Positions 5,367 to 5,944 of a DNA stretch of 5,944 nt are shown in pieces. Position numbers and translations under genes: made by a program. The DNA lies in NCBI GenBank assembly GCA_016870425.1, contig VGBQ01000155.1, positions 1-5,944 on the forward strand, read 5' to 3'. Below the pieces are notes generated by a model that made no database searches, was not told the origin of the DNA, and saw only the letters and a list, made by a program, of their open reading frames with translations. The stretch is from Actinomycetota bacterium (GTDB lineage: Bacteria > Actinomycetota > Actinomycetes > S36-B12). Each line of letters begins with the position of its first letter. Within the stretch, counting starts at the first letter, position 1.

Positions 5367-5944
5367 ATGCAGGTCACCTCCGGGCAGGTCGGCCGCGTGT
5401 ATGTCAGCCACGCGTGGGCCGGATCCCGCCTGCGCAGCGCTGTCCGGCTAGCCCTCGGCACGACGCTGGGAGTCATCTCCCTCGCCGTGCACGTGGCCGA
5501 TCTGAAGGGCACGCCGCTGGCCGTGGCGACCGTGCTCGGCGGCGCCGTATGGATCGCCCTCTTCGGGGTGATCCTGGGGACGCTGGTCCGCGGCGGCTTC
5601 CGCTGGCCAACATGGCGTGAGTCCGTGCCGTCCCTCCTGCTGCTCGTCAGCGTCCTCATCGCGCGATTCAGCTGGCTGGGGCTGTTCTCGGGGGACGTGG
5701 CGGTCGCCTGCTTCATCGCCTTCTACCTCATCGAGTTGCGGGGCGTCGTGCGCTCGAGCCCGGGCTGGTACGCCGCCCTGGCCATCGCGGGCATCTCGAT
5801 CCTGGCCTCACTGGCGATGGCCGAGGTCGAGGCTGACCACCCGAACGCAACCATCAGGGACGGTGGGTCCGCACTGCTGTGGGCCATGGGCCAGCTCTTC
5901 CGGTTCGGTGTGCTCGTCAACGAGCGACCGGTCACGCAAACCGG
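5367..5944 (+). CDS. Potassium-channel-like membrane protein lacking the filter motif, 3' end cut by window edge
   Basis: 192 complete codons run without a stop to the window edge. The protein begins MQVTSGQVGRVYVSHAW and has five hydrophobic helices at about 27-45, 51-73, 87-104, 108-124 and 134-152. A polar segment AEVEADHPNATIRDG (152-166) and a pore-helix-like ALLWAMGQLF (169-178) follow. This matches the S1-S5 plus pore layout of six-helix bacterial potassium channels, whose S5-pore region typically reads like DAERDxPxANITSFGDALWWA. Where those channels have TVGYGD, this protein reads RFGVLV (179-184) before NERPVT. No arginine-repeat S4 helix is evident. Either it conducts something else or it is a non-conducting relative. 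The similarity is judged by eye. The start ATG 5367 follows TACCCT by 6 nt. Other frames here are shadows, as this one alone encodes a coherent membrane protein. Confidence 0.75.
   Translation, partial: MQVTSGQVGRVYVSHAWAGSRLRSAVRLALGTTLGVISLAVHVADLKGTPLAVATVLGGAVWIALFGVILGTLVRGGFRWPTWRESVPSLLLLVSVLIARFSWLGLFSGDVAVACFIAFYLIELRGVVRSSPGWYAALAIAGISILASLAMAEVEADHPNATIRDGGSALLWAMGQLFRFGVLVNERPVTQT

Noticed and set aside
5860..5944. A sequencing frameshift destroying the channel filter
   Set aside because: Neither alternative frame of the bases around 5890-5930 encodes a TVGYGD-like stretch, and the frame continues with plausible NERPVT afterwards. A larger rearrangement cannot be excluded without the rest of the gene.
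1..5944. CRISPR array, insertion sequence, integrase, phage or defence genes, tRNA or rRNA
   Set aside because: No regularly spaced repeats, no transposase motifs and no structured RNA signatures were seen; coding density and composition are uniform with core-genome content throughout.

Overview
The window is a dense, G+C-rich stretch (roughly two thirds G+C by eye) with strong third-position G/C bias, overlapping start and stop codons and almost no intergenic DNA. Gene content and order (ybaK, a stand-alone LON-domain gene, then divergent hisD-hisC-hisB-small membrane protein-hisH) point to the chromosome of a high-G+C actinobacterium. I cannot name the genus from this sequence alone.

Layout. 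On the minus strand, 1-1118 holds a two-gene unit read leftwards: a LON-domain protein (1118 to 459), then YbaK-type Cys-tRNA(Pro) deacylase, translationally coupled through TGATG and cut by the left edge. From 1148 rightwards runs the histidine operon: hisD, hisC (4-nt overlap with hisB), hisB, a 53-residue two-helix membrane protein joined to hisB and hisH by TAATG overlaps on both sides, hisH, and a 109-residue protein with a very basic N-terminus and two membrane helices that starts 2 nt after hisH. After a 28-nt gap a separate gene (5367 to beyond the right edge) encodes a multi-helix membrane protein laid out like a six-helix potassium channel, but with the selectivity filter replaced.

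How the genes work together. HisB, HisC and HisD catalyse dehydration of imidazoleglycerol phosphate, transamination of imidazole acetol-phosphate, and oxidation of histidinol to histidine. HisH supplies ammonia to HisF. HisF, HisA/PriA, HisG, HisE, HisI and a histidinol-phosphate phosphatase are not in the window. HisB is the dehydratase-only form, so the phosphatase must come from another gene.

The most distinctive signals are regulatory. Three starts (the LON gene GTG 1118, hisD ATG 1148, the channel-like gene ATG 5367) each have a TANNNT -10 hexamer exactly 6-7 nt upstream, the pattern of leaderless transcripts. At the divergent his/LON junction the two -10 boxes lie within 16 bp, and a perfect 14-bp palindrome covers the hisD start point. 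The best candidates for undescribed biology are the filterless channel homologue and the two small membrane proteins inside the his operon. I see no CRISPR, mobile element, rRNA, tRNA or toxin/defence cassette.
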